Shown here: piece after piece, positions 61,669-64,000 of the stretch
Position numbering within the stretch: position 1 is the stretch's first letter
Layout of the letters: each line of letters begins with the position of its first letter
Assembly (NCBI RefSeq): GCF_023228165.1
Contig: NZ_JALOBS010000017.1
Location: 8,999 to 72,998 of the forward strand
Length of the DNA stretch: 64,000 bases
Direction of reading: 5' to 3'
Source of the DNA: Methylomonas sp.
Lineage (GTDB): Bacteria > Pseudomonadota > Gammaproteobacteria > Methylococcales > Methylomonadaceae
Program-made: the position numbers and the translations under genes
The notes under the pieces: generated by a model
Told to the model about the DNA's origin: nothing
Databases searched by the model: none
The model's input: the letters and a program-made list of their open reading frames with translations, nothing else

Positions 61669-62378
61669 TCTTTATCACCGCCAACGCAATAGCGATAAGC
61701 AATTTCGCTGCCGACACAATCAGAAAACCGATGAATGCGAATCAGCATTCTCGGCAAAAGCCCCATCCAGATTGCCATTGCGTCTTGATGCGGACCACTT
61801 ACGCATATTTTTTGAAATGACGATGGGTCGACATGCCGACTTTTGCTCAATTCGGCAATCTCATCGGGGAGCATTATCTCATGTTTCGGCACACTTACGT
61901 GCAGCGGAACTTCGATGCAAAAGCGGTCGCATGTTACGAAAGTCACGTCTATTGACGGCTTTTCTTCTCGCGCTTCTTGAATATGCTTATCTAATTTTGA
62001 CGTTGCTTGGATTTGCGGCACAACGATAATCAACTCATGCGCGAGATTCTCATTTCGCGGGAATTGTGCGTAAATCGAATTTGCCTCGCGAATGCGTTCT
62101 TTAAAGTTCTTTTTTGTCGATATTTGCCCAAGTGCATCTGAAATAAGAAATACCAAAAGATAAGCATCAGGGCGCCCATATGGGTCGGCAATTCGCTTGG
62201 CGAGAATTTGCGCGCTGGAAGTTGCCTGAAATGATTGAAGAAAATCCTCTCTTCTTTCGAATATTTTTGCCTTGCAGTCCGGGCATTGTATTATCTCATT
62301 AGCGCCGCGATATTTGCACATTTTCTGCAGGTTTTTATAGACCTCGAAATAGTCGTTCACCGCGCGAACAATAGACAT
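61665..62378 (-). CDS. rpb5 (D205R-like): RNA polymerase subunit RPB5
   Basis: The C-terminal ~75 residues carry the RPB5/RpoH fold: HVSVPKHEIMLPDEIAEL, then a conserved Gly-Pro/aspartate loop and LLPRMLIRIHRFSDCVGSEIAYRYCV, matching the cellular 'HxLVPxH...RxSETAGxYxxYR' pattern. The N-terminal part begins MSIVRAVNDYFEVYKNLQKM and contains a CPDC pair that may be a zinc site. The 237 residues are close to ASFV D205R (205). The gene is adjacent to the D345L-like exonuclease, as in ASFV. Confidence 0.85.
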   Translation of the reverse strand: MSIVRAVNDYFEVYKNLQKMCKYRGANEIIQCPDCKAKIFERREDFLQSFQATSSAQILAKRIADPYGRPDAYLLVFLISDALGQISTKKNFKERIREANSIYAQFPRNENLAHELIIVVPQIQATSKLDKHIQEAREEKPSIDVTFVTCDRFCIEVPLHVSVPKHEIMLPDEIAELSKSRHVDPSSFQKICVSGPHQDAMAIWMGLLPRMLIRIHRFSDCVGSEIAYRYCVGGDKD

Positions 62379-62480
62379 CTTTGAATTAATTAATATACTC
62401 TCGGTATATCTGCCTTATATTTGATTATAATTTGCAATTCAATTTATTTTAATTTTTTTAAGTTTTTTTCGGGTAGCCAT

Positions 62481-62492
62481 TTATATATATAT
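62481..62492 (+). promoter_or_regulatory. TTATATATATAT promoter
   Basis: This strong alternating AT box ends 25 bases before the ATG at 62517. Confidence 0.6.
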
Positions 62493-62516
62493 CAGTCAGG
62501 TTGCGGATTTTTCGCT

Positions 62517-62945
62517 ATGGCAGAGGACTTCAATATTGTTGGCGGAGATGAGACACTGGATAAGCTGCGGACCACCGTACTCGGCATTTTCACGGCATAT
62601 CCTTTGACAACGCTTCTTGTTATCATTATTTTGATTATTCTTGTGATTGCACTATTCTTCGGATGGATTGGCAACAAAAAAGAAGGAATTGTTGGCGCGA
62701 CACTCGCCAGTTTAGGATTGCGAGACGATTACGGCAGCGCCGAACATCTCTCTGAGATGCAAAACGCGAATGCACTAAAGGATAATCCGTCTGCATTTTG
62801 CGGCAGTGTTGGCGTATCTGTAGCGAATCCAGGCGCTGTTCGCCAGCAAGTAAATGATTATTTGACGGCATCCGTCGGCACAACTGCAAGTGGCGCTGAG
62901 AATTTCAGCATCACTGATGAAAAGCTGAGGAAGCTCGCGATGTAA
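62517..62945 (+). CDS. D117L-like: p17-like single-pass membrane protein
   Basis: This 142-residue protein starts MAEDFNIVGGDET. Around residues 27-50 is a hydrophobic segment (YPLTTLLVIIILIILVIALFFGW), then basic/soluble sequence and a C-terminus ending SITDEKLRKLAM. ASFV p17, a major inner-membrane capsid-base protein, has a remembered ARYPGTT...LILLVIILIIV segment and ends in a similar SDEQLAELA. The start is set by the TATA box at 25 bases; a 32-codon extension upstream in the frame would run through it. A late virion protein is likely. Confidence 0.7.
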   Translation: MAEDFNIVGGDETLDKLRTTVLGIFTAYPLTTLLVIIILIILVIALFFGWIGNKKEGIVGATLASLGLRDDYGSAEHLSEMQNANALKDNPSAFCGSVGVSVANPGAVRQQVNDYLTASVGTTASGAENFSITDEKLRKLAM

Positions 62946-62977
62946 ATGCGCGAAATGAATCAATCCGCGCATTGTAT

Positions 62978-62987
62978 TTTTTTTGAG
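62978..62987 (+). promoter_or_regulatory. TTTTTTTGAG promoter-like motif
   Basis: A one-base variant of TTTTTTTGAA lies 29 bases before the ATG at 63017. Confidence 0.45.
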
Positions 62988-63016
62988 ACACCTCCAGTAA
63001 ATAAAATATAAAGTCA

Positions 63017-63433
63017 ATGACAGATTTTTCAATCGTTGGCGATTCAAAGATAAACGCAATTCCAGCCGAAAATTCTCGAAGCCGTGTCGAAAATCCGCAT
63101 GAAATCGCCACAGTTCGGCGAAGCCTCGACCCCGAAGGGGGAGTCGAAGGCGGTGCGCCGCCTGAGCCGCCTGGGCAATTTCGCGCACTCGTAAACAAAA
63201 TTATGACGCCATGGTCGCCGCAAATGATAGCGGCATGCGTGATTATAGTAGTTATAGTCATTATTCTTATTATTTGGTACATTCGCGGACGCGGCAAATC
63301 GCAACAAACGCGCGGTGTTGGTGGCAAAAAAGAAATTCATAATGAAATAGACACCATTCTTGAATCGCTCGAGAATGACGGAATAGTAACCGAAGTTCCA
63401 GCGGAAGAATTATCCGCGGCGGCTACAGATTAA
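63017..63433 (+). CDS. Single-pass membrane protein, 138 aa
   Basis: This protein starts MTDFSIVGDSK, resembling the start of the p17-like neighbour (MAEDFNIVGGDE), with a TM segment at about 73-93 (AACVIIVVIVIILIIWYI) followed by RGRGKSQQTR. A palindromic element (63112-63145) supplies RRSLDPEGGVEGG before a Pro-rich stretch, lengthening the lumenal/cytosolic N-terminal part. The two could be diverged paralogues. The motif upstream is of the early-type class, unlike the p17-like gene. Confidence 0.65.
   Translation: MTDFSIVGDSKINAIPAENSRSRVENPHEIATVRRSLDPEGGVEGGAPPEPPGQFRALVNKIMTPWSPQMIAACVIIVVIVIILIIWYIRGRGKSQQTRGVGGKKEIHNEIDTILESLENDGIVTEVPAEELSAAATD
63112..63145 (+). repeat. Palindromic element in membrane protein gene
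   Basis: A unit with stems GGC-GAA-GCC and CCCC-GAA-GGGG. The extra sequence after it encodes a GGAPPEPPG stretch. Confidence 0.75.
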
Positions 63434-63705
63434 AATTTTTCGCGCTCGAGAAGAGATGGAATTGATTATTTTTTAGCCTTTAATTTTTACAAATTTACTT
63501 ACCGGTTTTCATTGTCGTTCGCAAGTAAATTTGCCAAAAACTACATAATTATTGCAAATTTTTTTGCAGTAATTAAAACCGTTTTTATTATTGGCGGAGG
63601 TCTCCGGCTGTCGCGGGAATTATTTATTTTTTAGCGTTATTCGTTTCGGGATTATTTTTACAAATCCGAAAAGCGATTTACTGGTTTGCATAATTCGGCA
63701 AAACT
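63434..63705. other. AT-rich hairpin-rich non-coding region
   Basis: No supported gene is present. It contains an inverted pair caaatttactt (about 63491) and aagtaaatttg (about 63522), a gcaaatttttttgc hairpin, and a TTTTTAGC run repeated near 63472 and 63631. Confidence 0.6.
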
Positions 63706-64000
63706 CTTGTGAAATTTTATATTTTGGCAAATAAAAATTTGCTAAATTATAAGACGAATTTAGCAAATTATCCCTATAAAAATTATAAAATTTTACAATG
63801 ATTTGTTTGTTAAATTATAACAATATTACAAATAATTTTCTTGTGAAATTTTATATTTTGGCAAATAAAAATTTGCTAAATTATAAGACGAATTTAGCAA
63901 ATTATCCCTATAAAAATTATAAAATTTTACAATGATTTGTTTGTTAAATTATAACAATATTACAAATAATTTTCTTGTGAAATTTTATATTTTGGCAAAT
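63706..64000 (+). repeat. 134-bp AT-rich tandem repeat, at least 2.2 copies to window end
   Basis: Identical starts cttgtgaaat occur at 63706, 63840 and 63974, giving a period of exactly 134 bases. Each copy holds a perfect hairpin tttgctaaatt ... aatttagcaaa. It also holds nested outer arms gtgaaattttat and ataaaattttac with one mismatch. The array continues past the right edge. Confidence 0.95.

Noticed and set aside
997..63145. CRISPR array or bacterial REP sequences
   Set aside because: Copies are scattered, lie mostly inside genes, have no spacers of constant length and no cas genes; the genome is viral and eukaryotic in character.
63044..63340. Minus-strand frames opposite the last membrane protein gene
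   Set aside because: They are antisense to a gene with a clear TM segment and have no promoter.

Overview
This window looks like part of the genome of a large eukaryotic DNA virus in the asfarvirus lineage (Asfuvirales: African swine fever virus, Faustovirus, Kaumoebavirus, Pacmanvirus). The evidence is a set of conserved genes, compared from memory with ASFV rather than by search. They are family B DNA polymerase, RNA polymerase subunits RPB1, RPB5, RPB7 and RPB10, a three-domain mRNA capping enzyme, an ATP-type DNA ligase, a D6/D11-type SF2 helicase, a YqaJ/lambda-type exonuclease, a D250R-like Nudix enzyme, a CP312R-like ssDNA-binding protein, a p17-like membrane protein, and both core-shell polyproteins (pp220 with an N-myristoylation signal, and pp62). 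Their order echoes the ASFV CP-NP-D region. The moderate base composition, F-box-like paralogues and AT-rich tandem repeats suggest a protist-infecting, Kaumoebavirus-like relative; the genus is inference.

Layout. 0-2.9 kb: HExxH peptidase and small unknown genes. 2.9-7.5 kb: DNA polymerase. 7.5-12.4 kb: small membrane proteins, a zinc-ribbon protein and two USP-type deubiquitinases, one with a ubiquitin-interacting motif. 12.5-26.8 kb: morphogenesis and transcription block (a 970-codon frame next to pp220, then pp220, pp62, RPB10, SSB). 26.9-32.1 kb: six tandem F-box-like genes, three of them broken. 32.4-36.7 kb: RPB1. 36.8-41.8 kb: four tandem paralogues of an unknown 'MKR' family. 41.9-44 kb: small accessory genes, including a GIY-YIG/T5orf172 protein and a PD-(D/E)XK-like protein. 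44-48.6 kb: ligase and capping enzyme. 48.7-53.6 kb: unknown genes, a membrane-anchored nuclease-like protein and RPB7. 53.6-62.4 kb: helicase, zinc-finger protein, Nudix, exonuclease, RPB5. 62.5-63.4 kb: p17-like and another single-pass membrane protein. 63.4-64 kb: hairpin-rich AT-rich DNA with a 134-bp tandem repeat.

Three things stand out. (1) The helicase P-loop is interrupted by two different mini-inteins separated by only three host residues (ATG/TGK/T). (2) A family of short GC-rich two-hairpin palindromic elements is scattered through the window, mostly in frame inside genes. Their stems vary in sequence but stay paired, and one copy lies inside an intein. (3) Two promoter classes can be read: TTTTTTTGAA about 20-35 bases before accessory and enzyme genes, and TTTATATATA about 20-30 bases before membrane, structural and some replication genes. 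They probably mark different expression phases.

Many genes have upstream non-ATG codons in frame. Starts here were chosen on ATG, promoter spacing and paralogue alignment.
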